Assembly (NCBI RefSeq): GCF_008634025.1
Contig: NZ_PDCM01000001.1
Location: 2,229,501-2,293,500, forward strand
Direction: 5' to 3'
From: Streptomyces albofaciens JCM 4342
GTDB taxonomy: Bacteria > Actinomycetota > Actinomycetes > Streptomycetales > Streptomycetaceae
DNA length: 64,000 nucleotides
Made by a program: the position numbers and the translations under genes. Position 1 is the first letter of the stretch; each line of letters begins with the position of its first letter. Shown here in pieces: positions 8,083-16,379 of the stretch. A model generated the notes under the pieces. The model searched no databases and had not been told where the DNA came from. It saw only the letters and a list, made by a program, of their open reading frames with translations.

Positions 8083-8211
8083 GTGGCTTGGTGGTTGACG
8101 AAGAACGGGAATCCGCAGGACGACAGCGACAGCGGCAACAAGCACGGGGGCGGCGGCTCGGACGAGGGCGGCAACACGAACGACGGCCAGGGCCCGGCGG
8201 AAGGCCGGTGA
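8083..8211 (+). CDS. Short acidic Gly/Asn/Asp-rich peptide, candidate RiPP precursor
   Basis: A 42-residue peptide starting with GTG, preceded by GGCGAGGAG ending 9 bases upstream. It starts with two Trp (MAWWLTKNGNP) and continues with a Gly/Asp/Asn/Ser tail including DDSDSGN, SDEGGN and NDGQ. It has no membrane span or fold. Its stop overlaps the GTG of the PIMT-like methyltransferase (GTGA), so the two are translationally coupled, as with a precursor and its modifying enzyme. The Asp34-Gly35 pair is the type of site where methylation by a PIMT homologue yields an aspartimide. The precursor role is inferred from context and composition only. Confidence 0.55.
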   Translation: MAWWLTKNGNPQDDSDSGNKHGGGGSDEGGNTNDGQGPAEGR

Positions 8212-9383
8212 CCGTGCACGAGGAAATGGCGGCGGGTCCGGAAGGGCTCGCCGCTGTGCTCATGGGGAAGGGGGCGCTGACGAGTGACTGGCTGCCGTCC
8301 TACGAGGCGGTGCCGCGTCATCGGTTTGTGCCCGAGGTGATCTGGCCCGGTCGTGGGGGTGGAAATCGGCAGGGTGATCGGGTGATGCGTGGTGAGGAGC
8401 CCGAGGCGTGGTGGGTGGCTGTTCATCGTGACGCGCCGATTACGACGCAATGGGATGACGGGGAGTACACCGGGCCCGGGAAGGGGCGCATTCCGTCCAG
8501 TTCCAGTTCGATGCCGACGATGGTGTTTTCGATGCTGGGCGCGTTGAGCGTGGAAAAGGGGCATCGGGTGCTGGAGATCGGCACCGGTACCGGGTGGAAC
8601 GCGGCGCTGCTGTCCCACCGGGTCGGGGCGGAGAATGTCGTCACCGTGGAGGTGGATGAAGGTAGCGCCCGGGACGCGCGGCGGCGCCTTGCGGAGGCGG
8701 GGTTCGAGCCGCTGGCCGTCGTCGGGGACGGGGCCGAGGGATACGCCGAGGGCGGACCGTACGATCGCGTGATCGCCACGTGTTCCATCGGCCGTGTGCC
8801 GCGGGCATGGGTGACGCAGACGAAGCCGGGCGGGATTGTGGTCGCCCCTTGGGGGCCGGTCTACGGGGGCGAGGCGGTGGTCCGGCTTTCCGTGGCCGGA
8901 GACGGGACGGCGGCGGGTCGGTTTGTGGGGGCCTCGGCATTTATGCGGCTGCGTGCTCAGCGTTCCGTCCGTAAACACGTACGGGAATATCTCGGAGGTC
9001 GTGATTGGCCGGCGGATGGGGTGCGCGGTACGACCTTTCTTTCCCCGGATGCGGTGGGGGACTGGCCGGTCATGTTCGCCATCGGGGTGCAAGTGCCGAA
9101 TGCGTTTCCGTGGATGGAACCGTACGAGGACGGCTCCTATACGTTGTGGCTCCGGGATACGGCTGTCACCTCGTGGGCGACGGTCGATTACGTACCGGGG
9201 TGTGTGGAGTTCGAGGTTTATCAGAGCGGTCCCCGGCGGCTGTGGGATGAAGTGGTTGCTGCCCATCGTTGGTGGGAGGGGCGGGGAAGGCCGGGGTTTG
9301 AGCGGTTCGGGCTGACCGTGGACGGGGGCGGCGAGTGGGTGTGGCTGGATTCGCCGGACAGGCCGGTGTCGGTGGTGGGCTGA
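8208..9383 (+). CDS. PIMT-like (protein-L-isoaspartate O-methyltransferase family) methyltransferase with C-terminal extension
   Basis: A 391-residue SAM-dependent enzyme. VPRHRFVP (residues 35-42) matches the PIMT substrate-side motif, and VLEIGTGTGW (121-130) is SAM motif I. The loop that is GQTISQP in housekeeping PIMTs is replaced here by a Ser run, SSSSSMP (97-103), as I recall for PIMT homologues in RiPP clusters. The protein is about 180 residues longer than repair PIMTs, with a C-terminal domain from about 240 rich in Trp and aromatic residues. The GTG at 8208 overlaps the stop of the short acidic peptide. Third positions are less GC-rich than in flanking genes, suggesting acquisition. 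It is more likely a peptide-modifying enzyme than a repair enzyme. Confidence in the fold is high, in the role moderate. Confidence 0.8.
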   Translation: MTVHEEMAAGPEGLAAVLMGKGALTSDWLPSYEAVPRHRFVPEVIWPGRGGGNRQGDRVMRGEEPEAWWVAVHRDAPITTQWDDGEYTGPGKGRIPSSSSSMPTMVFSMLGALSVEKGHRVLEIGTGTGWNAALLSHRVGAENVVTVEVDEGSARDARRRLAEAGFEPLAVVGDGAEGYAEGGPYDRVIATCSIGRVPRAWVTQTKPGGIVVAPWGPVYGGEAVVRLSVAGDGTAAGRFVGASAFMRLRAQRSVRKHVREYLGGRDWPADGVRGTTFLSPDAVGDWPVMFAIGVQVPNAFPWMEPYEDGSYTLWLRDTAVTSWATVDYVPGCVEFEVYQSGPRRLWDEVVAAHRWWEGRGRPGFERFGLTVDGGGEWVWLDSPDRPVSVVG

Positions 9384-9419
9384 CCGTTCGGGGGCGCCGG
9401 GAGGCGGTGGCCCGTACGG

Positions 9420-10232
9420 TTACGCCCCCCCTGCCCCACCCACCTGCGGAATCTGCGGTTCCCCCTGCCAGAACCGGAACAGTTCCTGGCCCCAGTATGT
9501 GTCCCAGTTGCTGACGCCGAGGCCGCGGAGGATCGCGTCGACCGCGTCGAAGAAGACGTGGTTGATTTCCGGGACCCACAGCAGGCCGAAGACGGCGATC
9601 AGGCCGAAGGGGGCGAAGGGTTCCACCTGGCGGCGGATGGTGTGGGAGAGCCAGGGTTCGAGGACGCCGTAGCCGTCGAGGCCGGGGACCGGGAGGAAGT
9701 TCAGGATGGCGGCGGTCACCTGGAGGAGGGCCAGGAAGGCCAGGGCGTAGCGGAAGTCGCGTGGGACGTCGTCCATGGCGCCGAGCCAGAAGGGGGCCGA
9801 GACGACCGCGGCGAAGAGGACGTTCGTCAGGGGGCCGGCCGCCGAGATCAGGCTGTGCCGCCAGCGGCCCCGGATGCGGCCGCGTTCGATGAAGACCGCG
9901 CCGCCCGGCAGGCCGATGCCGCCCAGGATCACGAAGATCACCGGGAGGACGATGCTGAGGAGCGCGTGGGTGTATTTGAGGGGGTTGAGGGTGAGGTAGC
10001 CCTTGGCGCCGATGGAGATGTCGCCGCTGTGCAGGGCGGTACGGGCGTGGGCGTACTCGTGGAGGCACAGCGAGACGATCCACCCGGAGACGACGAACAG
10101 GAAGACCGCGAAGCCCGGGCTGGCCGCGAGGCGTCCGGTCCAGACGGCCCACCCCGACACCGCCATGACGGCGACGAGCGCGAGGAAGACCGGGCTGACG
10201 CGGCGGTCGGCGCGCTGTGCTGCTGTGGTCAT
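9420..10232 (-). CDS. Membrane zinc metalloprotease, site-2 protease family (M50)
   Basis: A 270-residue multi-span protein. HEYAH at residues 58-62 is the HExxH zinc motif inside a membrane helix. FLPVPGLDGYG near residue 195 is the NPDG-type motif giving the third zinc ligand. Such proteases cleave membrane-spanning substrates, often anti-sigma factors, but short actinobacterial members without a PDZ domain have no assigned substrate. The ATG at 10232 fits the first span (VSPVFLALVAVMAVSGWAVW); the longer open frame upstream is low-complexity and non-coding in character. It is convergent with the PIMT-like gene. Confidence 0.85.
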   Translation of the reverse strand: MTTAAQRADRRVSPVFLALVAVMAVSGWAVWTGRLAASPGFAVFLFVVSGWIVSLCLHEYAHARTALHSGDISIGAKGYLTLNPLKYTHALLSIVLPVIFVILGGIGLPGGAVFIERGRIRGRWRHSLISAAGPLTNVLFAAVVSAPFWLGAMDDVPRDFRYALAFLALLQVTAAILNFLPVPGLDGYGVLEPWLSHTIRRQVEPFAPFGLIAVFGLLWVPEINHVFFDAVDAILRGLGVSNWDTYWGQELFRFWQGEPQIPQVGGAGGA

Positions 10233-10476
10233 CGTGTGGTGCTCCCGGTTTCGCTGTGACAGGCAGTCACGACCGTAATCCACGGACGCGGCGACCGTGC
10301 ACGGAAAACGACAGGCGGCGGGCCGGGAGTTCCGGGCAGGCTGGCCCCATGACGGATACGGGGGCGGGACGGACGGGGTGCTCCGGGCGGGCCCGGCGGG
10401 GGGACGGGCCGTACGGGGCCGTGGCGCGCGGGGAGTGTGGGCCGTGAACCGATCGTACGTACAGGACAATGGTCCG

Positions 10477-13400
10477 GTGCGCTACGGAATCCTCGGTACG
10501 GCCCAGGCCCACCGGAGCGACGGGACGCCCGTCGCCCTCGGCGGGCCCCGCCTGCGCACGCTGCTCACGGCGCTCGCGCTGCGCCCCGGCCGGGCCCTCA
10601 CCGCCGAGCTGCTGATCGCCGACATCTGGGGCCCGGAGCCGCCCGCCGACGCGACCGGCGCGTTGCAGGCGCTGATCGCGCGGCTGCGCCGGTCCGTCGG
10701 CCGGGAGGCGATCGCCTCCGTACCCGGCGGGTACCGGCTCTGTGCCGTCCCCGCCGACGTCGACCTGCACCGTTTTGAGCAGCTGGCGGACGAGGGGGCC
10801 GTGGCGCTGGCCGACGGCGATCCGGTCAAGGCCGCCGCGCTGCTCGACGACGCTCTGGCGCTGTGGCGCGGCCCGGCGCTGGCCGACCTCCCGGAGGCGG
10901 CGGGTGAGGCCGCCCGCGCCGAACGTGCGCACCTGGAGGCCCGGCGTGCCCGGCTCGCCGCCGAGGTCGCCCTCGGCCGGCCCGGCCAGGCCCTGCCCGC
11001 GCTGACGGCCCTGTGCGAGGACCATCCCCTCGACGAACCGCTCCAGGTCTTGCGTCTACGCGCGCTGCGGGCGGCGGGGCGCACGGCCGAAGCGCTCGAT
11101 GCGTACGCCTCGGTACGGGCCGCCATCGCCGACCGCCTCGGCACGGAACCTGGTCCCGAACTGCGCGCGCTGCACATGGGGTTGTTGCAGGAGGAGGAGC
11201 AGGCGGCGGGGGAGGCGGTGGCTCCGGCGGGGGAGGCGGTGGCTCGCCAGGCGGAGGAAGCGGCTGACGATCATCCGGCCCCGGCCCCTCGCCGCGGCAA
11301 TCTTCGTACCCGTCCCACCTCCTTCGTCGGGCGGGAGGACGACCTGGCGGTGATCCGGGCCGACCTGGGCATGCACCGGCTGGTGACGCTGCTCGGGCCG
11401 GGCGGGGCGGGAAAGACGCGGCTCTCGCAGGAGAGTGCCGAGGCGGCGGCCGCCGCGGCGCCCGGGATGTGGCCGGACGGCGTGTGGTTCGCGGAGCTGG
11501 CGCCCGTGGACGATCCGCAGACCGTGCCGGAGGCGGTGCTCACCGCGCTCGGGGCGCGTGAGACCGTCGTACGCACCACCGCCGACGAACTGCGCGCCGC
11601 CGCCGACCCGACCACGTACGACCCGATGGCGCGCCTCGCCGAGCACTGCGCGAGCCGCCGGATGCTGCTCGTCCTCGACAACTGCGAGCATGTGATCGGC
11701 GCCGCCGCCGACCTGGCGGACCGGCTGCTGGCCGAGTGTCCCGGGGTGACCGTGCTGGCCACCAGCCGGGAGCCGCTGGCCGTGCCGGGGGAGGCGCTGC
11801 GGCCGGTGGAACCGCTGCCCGACCCGGTCGCGCTGCGGCTGCTGGCGGACCGTGGTGCGGCCGCCCGGCCCGGGTTCCGCGTCGAGGACGACCCGGTCGC
11901 GTGCGCGGAGATCTGCCGACGGCTCGACGGGCTGCCGCTCGCCATCGAACTGGCCGCGGCCCGGCTGCGCTTGCTCACCCCGCGCCAGCTCGCCGACCGG
12001 CTGGACGACCGGTTCCGGCTGCTGACCAGCGGAAGCCGTACCGTACTGCCCCGGCAGCAGACGCTGCGGGCGGTGGTGGACTGGTCCTGGGACCTGCTCG
12101 ACGACCCCGAGCGCGCCGTGCTGCGCCGGCTGTCCGTCTTCTCCGGAGGGTGCGACCTCGCCCAGGCGGAGGTGGTCTGCGCGGACGGGGCGGGAGAACG
12201 GGGTACGGGTGGTCCGGTGGCTCCCCGCGACGTCGCCGCCCTGCTCGGGTCGCTGATCGACAAGTCGCTGGTCGTCGCCGCGCCGGGCGGGGACGGACGG
12301 ATGCGCTACCGGCTGCTGGAGACCGTCTCGGAGTACGCCGGTGAGCGGCTGGACGAGGCGGGGGAGCGGGCCGCGGCCGAGCGGCGGCACCTGGTCGCGT
12401 ACCGCGAACTGGCCCGTACGGCCGACCCGTTGCTGCGCGGACCGGCCCAGCGGGCCTGGCTGGAGCGGCTGGAGCTGGAGCACGACAACCTGCGGACCGC
12501 GCTGCGCCGGGCCGTCGCCGTCCGCGACGAGCAGGAGGCGCTGTGCCTGGTGCTGTCCCTCCAGTGGTTCTGGTCGCTGCGCGACCACCGCGCCGACGCC
12601 CGCGCCTGGTCGGCCGCCGTGGCGGCGCTCGGCCCCGATCCCTTCGCGCCGCCCGTCGTGCCCGCGCCCGATCTGTACGCGCGGCCCATCGACGCGCCGC
12701 CGCCGATGGATCCGGAGCAGTTGCAGGAGGCGCGTCGCGAGGTCCGGCTGGTGGGGCTGTCCAATTCGGACAGCGACATCGCGGTCCTGGGCAACCCGGA
12801 GCGGCGGGAGGAGCTGATGGGCATCCTGGCCGCGTACCGCAGCGGCATGCCGCAGACGTGCAAGGTGCCGGGCGTCCTGTGGTACTACGCGATGATGATG
12901 ACGGGCCGCTTCGACGACCTGGCGCACCTCGTCCACCAGGCGGTGAGCGCCTGCCGGGAGTACGGCTACGACTGGGAGCTGGCGTACGTCCTCCAGCTGC
13001 GCGCCAAGATCTTCAACGACCGCCGGGACGGGCTGGCCCAGGCCCGCCAGGACGCCGACGAGTCCCTGGAGATCTTCGTCCGGCTCGGTGACGCGTGGGG
13101 CGCGGCGGAAGCCCTGGCCGGGCGCGGCGAGGCCCGCGAGGGGCGGGGCGAGTACGCGCTCGCGGCCGACGACTACCGGGAGGCCATGCGCTACGCCGAA
13201 GCACTGGGGGCGTCCGGCCAGATCCTGCTGCTGCGGACCCGGCTCGGCAACGTCCTGATCGAGGAAGGGGCGGAGGCGGACGGCGAGCGCCTGTTGCGCG
13301 AAGTGCTCGAACAGGCGAAGAAGGGCAACAGCGGCCGGGACGCGGCACCGTTCGCGCACCTCACGCTCGCCATGCACCTCACCTGTGTCGGGCGGCTGCG

Positions 13401-13851
13401 GGAAGCGCGCGTCCACCTGGAAGAGGTGCGGGAGCTGTTCGCGCAGCGGGCCCCGCAGCTGTTCCAGGGCGTCGTGATCGCGGCACTGGTCGGCCTGGAC
13501 ATCGAGGAAGGGCGCTTCGACGATGTGCTGCCCCGCTTCCGCACGGCGATGCCCAAGTTCCGGGACGAGCTGGTGCAGGTGGTCGCGCCGGACCTGCCGG
13601 TCGTCCAACTGCTCACCGGCGCGCGGGCGGTGCTGGGCGTACGGCGAGAGGCGGGCGCGGCGGACGCGGCGCGGCTGATCGGTGCCTACGACGCGCTGCG
13701 CAGCAACTCCCACCGGCCGCCGCGGATCATCCGGAAGAACCGGGCGAGCGCCGAGGCGGAGGTCCGCGCGGTCCTCGACGACGCCGCCTACGAGCGGGCC
13801 CACGCCGAAGGCGGCGGCCTTTCTCTCGAAGAAGCCGCCGCTCTCATCTGA
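10477..13851 (+). CDS. AfsR/SARP-type transcriptional regulator with BTAD, ATPase and TPR regions
   Basis: About 1124 residues. The N-terminal 90 form an OmpR-like winged helix (GGPRLRTLLTALALRPG), followed by a bacterial transcriptional activation domain to about residue 240. A linker of Gly/Ala/Glu repeats precedes a STAND-type ATPase with Walker A GPGGAGKTRL near 306-315 and Walker B MLLVLDNCEH near 398. The rest is helical repeats that usually sense a ligand or partner. The GTG at 10477 (RYGILGT) is chosen because family members begin there and AGGA lies 10 bases upstream; GTG 10444 would add 11 residues. It is convergent with a DrrAB-like exporter, a plausible but unproven target. Confidence 0.87.
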   Translation: MRYGILGTAQAHRSDGTPVALGGPRLRTLLTALALRPGRALTAELLIADIWGPEPPADATGALQALIARLRRSVGREAIASVPGGYRLCAVPADVDLHRFEQLADEGAVALADGDPVKAAALLDDALALWRGPALADLPEAAGEAARAERAHLEARRARLAAEVALGRPGQALPALTALCEDHPLDEPLQVLRLRALRAAGRTAEALDAYASVRAAIADRLGTEPGPELRALHMGLLQEEEQAAGEAVAPAGEAVARQAEEAADDHPAPAPRRGNLRTRPTSFVGREDDLAVIRADLGMHRLVTLLGPGGAGKTRLSQESAEAAAAAAPGMWPDGVWFAELAPVDDPQTVPEAVLTALGARETVVRTTADELRAAADPTTYDPMARLAEHCASRRMLLVLDNCEHVIGAAADLADRLLAECPGVTVLATSREPLAVPGEALRPVEPLPDPVALRLLADRGAAARPGFRVEDDPVACAEICRRLDGLPLAIELAAARLRLLTPRQLADRLDDRFRLLTSGSRTVLPRQQTLRAVVDWSWDLLDDPERAVLRRLSVFSGGCDLAQAEVVCADGAGERGTGGPVAPRDVAALLGSLIDKSLVVAAPGGDGRMRYRLLETVSEYAGERLDEAGERAAAERRHLVAYRELARTADPLLRGPAQRAWLERLELEHDNLRTALRRAVAVRDEQEALCLVLSLQWFWSLRDHRADARAWSAAVAALGPDPFAPPVVPAPDLYARPIDAPPPMDPEQLQEARREVRLVGLSNSDSDIAVLGNPERREELMGILAAYRSGMPQTCKVPGVLWYYAMMMTGRFDDLAHLVHQAVSACREYGYDWELAYVLQLRAKIFNDRRDGLAQARQDADESLEIFVRLGDAWGAAEALAGRGEAREGRGEYALAADDYREAMRYAEALGASGQILLLRTRLGNVLIEEGAEADGERLLREVLEQAKKGNSGRDAAPFAHLTLAMHLTCVGRLREARVHLEEVRELFAQRAPQLFQGVVIAALVGLDIEEGRFDDVLPRFRTAMPKFRDELVQVVAPDLPVVQLLTGARAVLGVRREAGAADAARLIGAYDALRSNSHRPPRIIRKNRASAEAEVRAVLDDAAYERAHAEGGGLSLEEAAALI

Positions 13852-13879
13852 CGCGAGCCGGGCGAAGGTGACGCGTCAG
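13848..13879. terminator. Inverted repeat spanning two convergent stop codons
   Basis: CTGACGCG (13848-13855) and CGCGTCAG (13872-13879) are perfect 8-bp arms, each containing the stop codon of one convergent gene. It could act as a bidirectional terminator, but the stem is short and the loop is 16 bases. Confidence 0.4.
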
Positions 13880-14718
13880 GTCTTCTTGCGGAACTTGGCC
13901 ACGGCCAGGGGCGCGAACACCAGGGTGATGCCGGCGGTCCAGGCCAGGGTGATCAGCACCGGCTGGGCGACCGCGCCCTGCCCGTTCATCAGGGCCCGTG
14001 CCGCGTCCGCGAGGTTCGACAGCGGGTTGACCTTGGTGAACGCCTCCATCCAGCCCGGCATCGTGGTCGGCGGGGCGAATATGGAGGAGCCGAACTGCAG
14101 CGGCATCAGGACCATGAAGCCGACGCCCTGCACCGCCTGCGGGGTCTTCATGGTCAGGCCCAGCAGCATGAATATCCAGGTCAGCGAGGAGCCGAAGAGC
14201 AGCGCCAGGGCGACGGCCGCCAGCAGCTCCAGCGGGCCGGTCTTCAGGTCGAAGCCGATCAGGAACGCCAGCACCAGCAGGATGACGGTGGAGACCAGCA
14301 TCCGCCCGGACTCCACGACCATCTTCGCCGTCAGCACCGAGGAGCGGGCTATCGGCATCGTGCGGAAGCGGTCCATCACCCCCTTGTTGAAGTCGTCGTT
14401 GACGCCGGAGCCGACCGACATGGCGATGTTCAGACCGCCCATGGCCAGCAGGCCGGGGATGATGTAGTTCACGTACGCGGAGCGGTTGCCGCCGAGGCTG
14501 CCGCCCATCGCGCCGCCGAAGACGTACACGAACAGCAGCGTGAAGACGATCGGCATCAGCAGGGCGTCGATCATCGACTCGGGGTCGTTCTTGATCTGCA
14601 TCGCGTTGCGGCGCATCAGGGCGCTCGTGTGGCGCACATGGGCCCGCAGGCCGATCCGGCCCTCGTCGGCACCCGTCCGCTGCGGCTTGCCCGGCGCCGC
14701 CACCGTCGCGGCACTCAT
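13876..14718 (-). CDS. ABC-2 type exporter permease (DrrB-like)
   Basis: A 280-residue permease with about six spans. The first is ALLMPIVFTLLFVYVFGGAM, and the ABC-2 region SSIFAPPTTMPGW followed by NPLSNLADAARALM is typical of the DrrB daunorubicin-exporter family. It overlaps the upstream ATPase gene by 4 bases (ATGA) and would form a two-gene efflux system with it. The substrate is unknown; no antibiotic biosynthesis genes are adjacent. Confidence 0.87.
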   Translation of the reverse strand: MSAATVAAPGKPQRTGADEGRIGLRAHVRHTSALMRRNAMQIKNDPESMIDALLMPIVFTLLFVYVFGGAMGGSLGGNRSAYVNYIIPGLLAMGGLNIAMSVGSGVNDDFNKGVMDRFRTMPIARSSVLTAKMVVESGRMLVSTVILLVLAFLIGFDLKTGPLELLAAVALALLFGSSLTWIFMLLGLTMKTPQAVQGVGFMVLMPLQFGSSIFAPPTTMPGWMEAFTKVNPLSNLADAARALMNGQGAVAQPVLITLAWTAGITLVFAPLAVAKFRKKT

Positions 14719-15770
14719 GCCGGAACCTCCTCGTACTGCTTGTCCTGAACGCCCTGTGGGTCCTGCGGACCGTCCTGCGGGCCGCCGCCCGCGGCCTCCG
14801 AGGTCTTCTGGCCGGTGATGGCCAGGAACACCTCGTCCAGGCTGGGCAGATGGGTGTTGATGCCGGAGAGCACGAAGCCCCGCTCACCGAGCATGCCGAC
14901 CACGGCGGACAGCTGCTCGTCGCTGACGATCGGGACGTTGACCACGCCGTCCTCGTGGTCGGCGGTGGCGCCCGCGATGCCGTCCAGGCCGGCCTGCGCG
15001 ATGGCGCCGGCCATCCGGTCCAGCTCGGCGGCGTGCGCCGGGCGTATCTGGAGCGTACGGCCGCCGACCTTGGTCTTCAGCTCGTCGACCTTGCCGTCGG
15101 CGATGACCCGGCCGCGGTCGATGACCGTCAGCTCATGGGCCAGCTGCTCGGCCTCTTCCATGTACTGGGTGGTGAGCAGGACCGTGGCGCCGTCGCGCAC
15201 CATGCTGCGGACCTCGTCCCACACCTCGTTGCGGGTGCGGGGGTCGAGACCGGTCGTCGGCTCGTCCAGATACAGCACCGCGGGCCTGCCGATCATGGAG
15301 GCGGCCAGGTCGAGGCGGCGGCGCATACCGCCGGAGTACTTGGCGGCGGCCCGGCCGGCGGCCTCGGTGAGCGAGAACCGCTCCAGCAGCTCGTCGGCCC
15401 GCGCGCGGGCGTCCTTGCGGGAGAGGTCCAGCAGCCGGCCGATCATGTACAGGTTCTCGCGGCCGGAGAGCTTCTCGTCGACCGAGGCGTACTGGCCGGT
15501 GAGGCCGATCGTGCGGCGCAGCGCGCGCGGCTGGCGCACCACGTCGAAACCGGCCACGGTCGCCGTGCCGGCGTCCGGCACCAGCAGTGTGGACAGGCAG
15601 CGCACCAGCGTCGTCTTGCCGGCGCCGTTCGGCCCCAGCACGCCGAGGACGGTGCCTTCCCGCACATCGAGATCCACCCCGTCCACGGCCTTCACCTCGC
15701 CGAAGTGCTTGACCAGCCCCCGCACTTCGACGGCGTTCCCCGCGCCGTTGGATGTCGTCTTTCGCGTCAT
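14715..15770 (-). CDS. ABC exporter ATP-binding protein (DrrA-like)
   Basis: A 351-residue ATPase with Walker A GPNGAGKTT, Q-loop in GLTGQYASVDE, signature YSGGMRRRLDLA, Walker B VLYLDEPTTGLD and the H-loop Thr/Gln variant LLTTQYMEEAE usual in DrrA (Gln replaces His). The C-terminal 100 residues form the DrrA-type regulatory domain, ending in a Gln/Asp/Pro-rich tail. The ATG at 15770 has GAGGGG upstream. It powers the permease encoded immediately downstream. Confidence 0.9.
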   Translation of the reverse strand: MTRKTTSNGAGNAVEVRGLVKHFGEVKAVDGVDLDVREGTVLGVLGPNGAGKTTLVRCLSTLLVPDAGTATVAGFDVVRQPRALRRTIGLTGQYASVDEKLSGRENLYMIGRLLDLSRKDARARADELLERFSLTEAAGRAAAKYSGGMRRRLDLAASMIGRPAVLYLDEPTTGLDPRTRNEVWDEVRSMVRDGATVLLTTQYMEEAEQLAHELTVIDRGRVIADGKVDELKTKVGGRTLQIRPAHAAELDRMAGAIAQAGLDGIAGATADHEDGVVNVPIVSDEQLSAVVGMLGERGFVLSGINTHLPSLDEVFLAITGQKTSEAAGGGPQDGPQDPQGVQDKQYEEVPA

Positions 15771-15857
15771 GCCCCTCACGATGACAGCCCCCACTGACAA
15801 ACGACCGACAGCCGGCCGACAGCCGAGGTCGGGCCGTCGCCGGCGGGCCGCGCCGCC

Positions 15858-16316
15858 TCACCGGTCGGTCTCGATCTCCTTCATGGTCATGTGGGATTCG
15901 AGGCGGAGGACGGCGGGCAGACAGCTGAGCCGGCCGGTCAGGAAGGCTTCGTAGGCGGCGTGGTCGGCCACGGCGACGCGGATGAAGTAGTCGGGGCGCC
16001 CGTACATGCGGCGGAACTCGATGACCTCCTCGTAGGAGGCCACGGTGGCCTCGAACTCCTCGAAGCTCTTGCGGTCCTGGGCGTAGATCTCCACGGCGAC
16101 GAAGACCTCCAGCCCGCGGCCGATCGCCTGCGGGTCGACGACGGCCCGGTATCCGGCGATGACACCGGCCTCCTCCAGCCGCTTGACCCGGCGCAGGCAG
16201 GGCGGCGGGGTCAGGCCGACGCGCTTGGCCAGCTCGACGTTGGTCAGCCGCCCGTCCCGCCGGAGGTGAAACAGAATTTCCCGGTCTACCGCATCAAGGG
16301 TTATTTCATTGCGCAC
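15858..16316 (-). CDS. Lrp/AsnC-family transcriptional regulator
   Basis: A 152-residue protein with an N-terminal helix-turn-helix (LAKRVGLTPPPCLRRVKRL) and a C-terminal RAM ligand-binding domain (VFVAVEIYAQDR, YGRPDYFIRVAV). It is divergent from azlCD, the classic arrangement in which an Lrp protein senses a branched-chain amino acid and controls its exporter. The GTG at 16316 is exactly where transcription should begin from the TATAAT box at 16323-16328, so the mRNA is probably leaderless. The longer open frame upstream runs antisense to azlC and is not coding. Confidence 0.88.
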   Translation of the reverse strand: MRNEITLDAVDREILFHLRRDGRLTNVELAKRVGLTPPPCLRRVKRLEEAGVIAGYRAVVDPQAIGRGLEVFVAVEIYAQDRKSFEEFEATVASYEEVIEFRRMYGRPDYFIRVAVADHAAYEAFLTGRLSCLPAVLRLESHMTMKEIETDR

Positions 16317-16322
16317 CGGTCC

Positions 16323-16352
16323 ATTATAGAGCGATAAGAGGAAACCATATAA
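16323..16352 (-). promoter_or_regulatory. Promoter of the Lrp gene in an AT-rich divergent region
   Basis: On the minus strand, TTATAT (16352-16347), 18 bases and a perfect TATAAT (16328-16323) are followed 6 bases later by the GTG start at 16316. The whole 16290-16375 stretch is unusually AT-rich for this genome, as expected for an Lrp-bound control region shared with azlC. Confidence 0.6.
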
Positions 16353-16379
16353 GGCGGAATTCTTTCTAAGATTTCGCCC

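Noticed and set aside
7700..8098. A 132-codon frame starting before the XRE start and running through the intergenic region.
   Set aside because: Codon bias favours a different frame there, and the start overlaps the XRE gene antisense.
9258..9420. Possible terminator between the PIMT-like gene and the convergent protease.
   Set aside because: No strong hairpin was found; only short GC pairings.
11056..13803. A 915-codon open frame antisense to the AfsR/SARP regulator.
   Set aside because: GC-rich DNA yields long antisense frames; residue composition is Arg/Gly/Gln-rich and no domain is recognisable, while the plus strand has clear domains.
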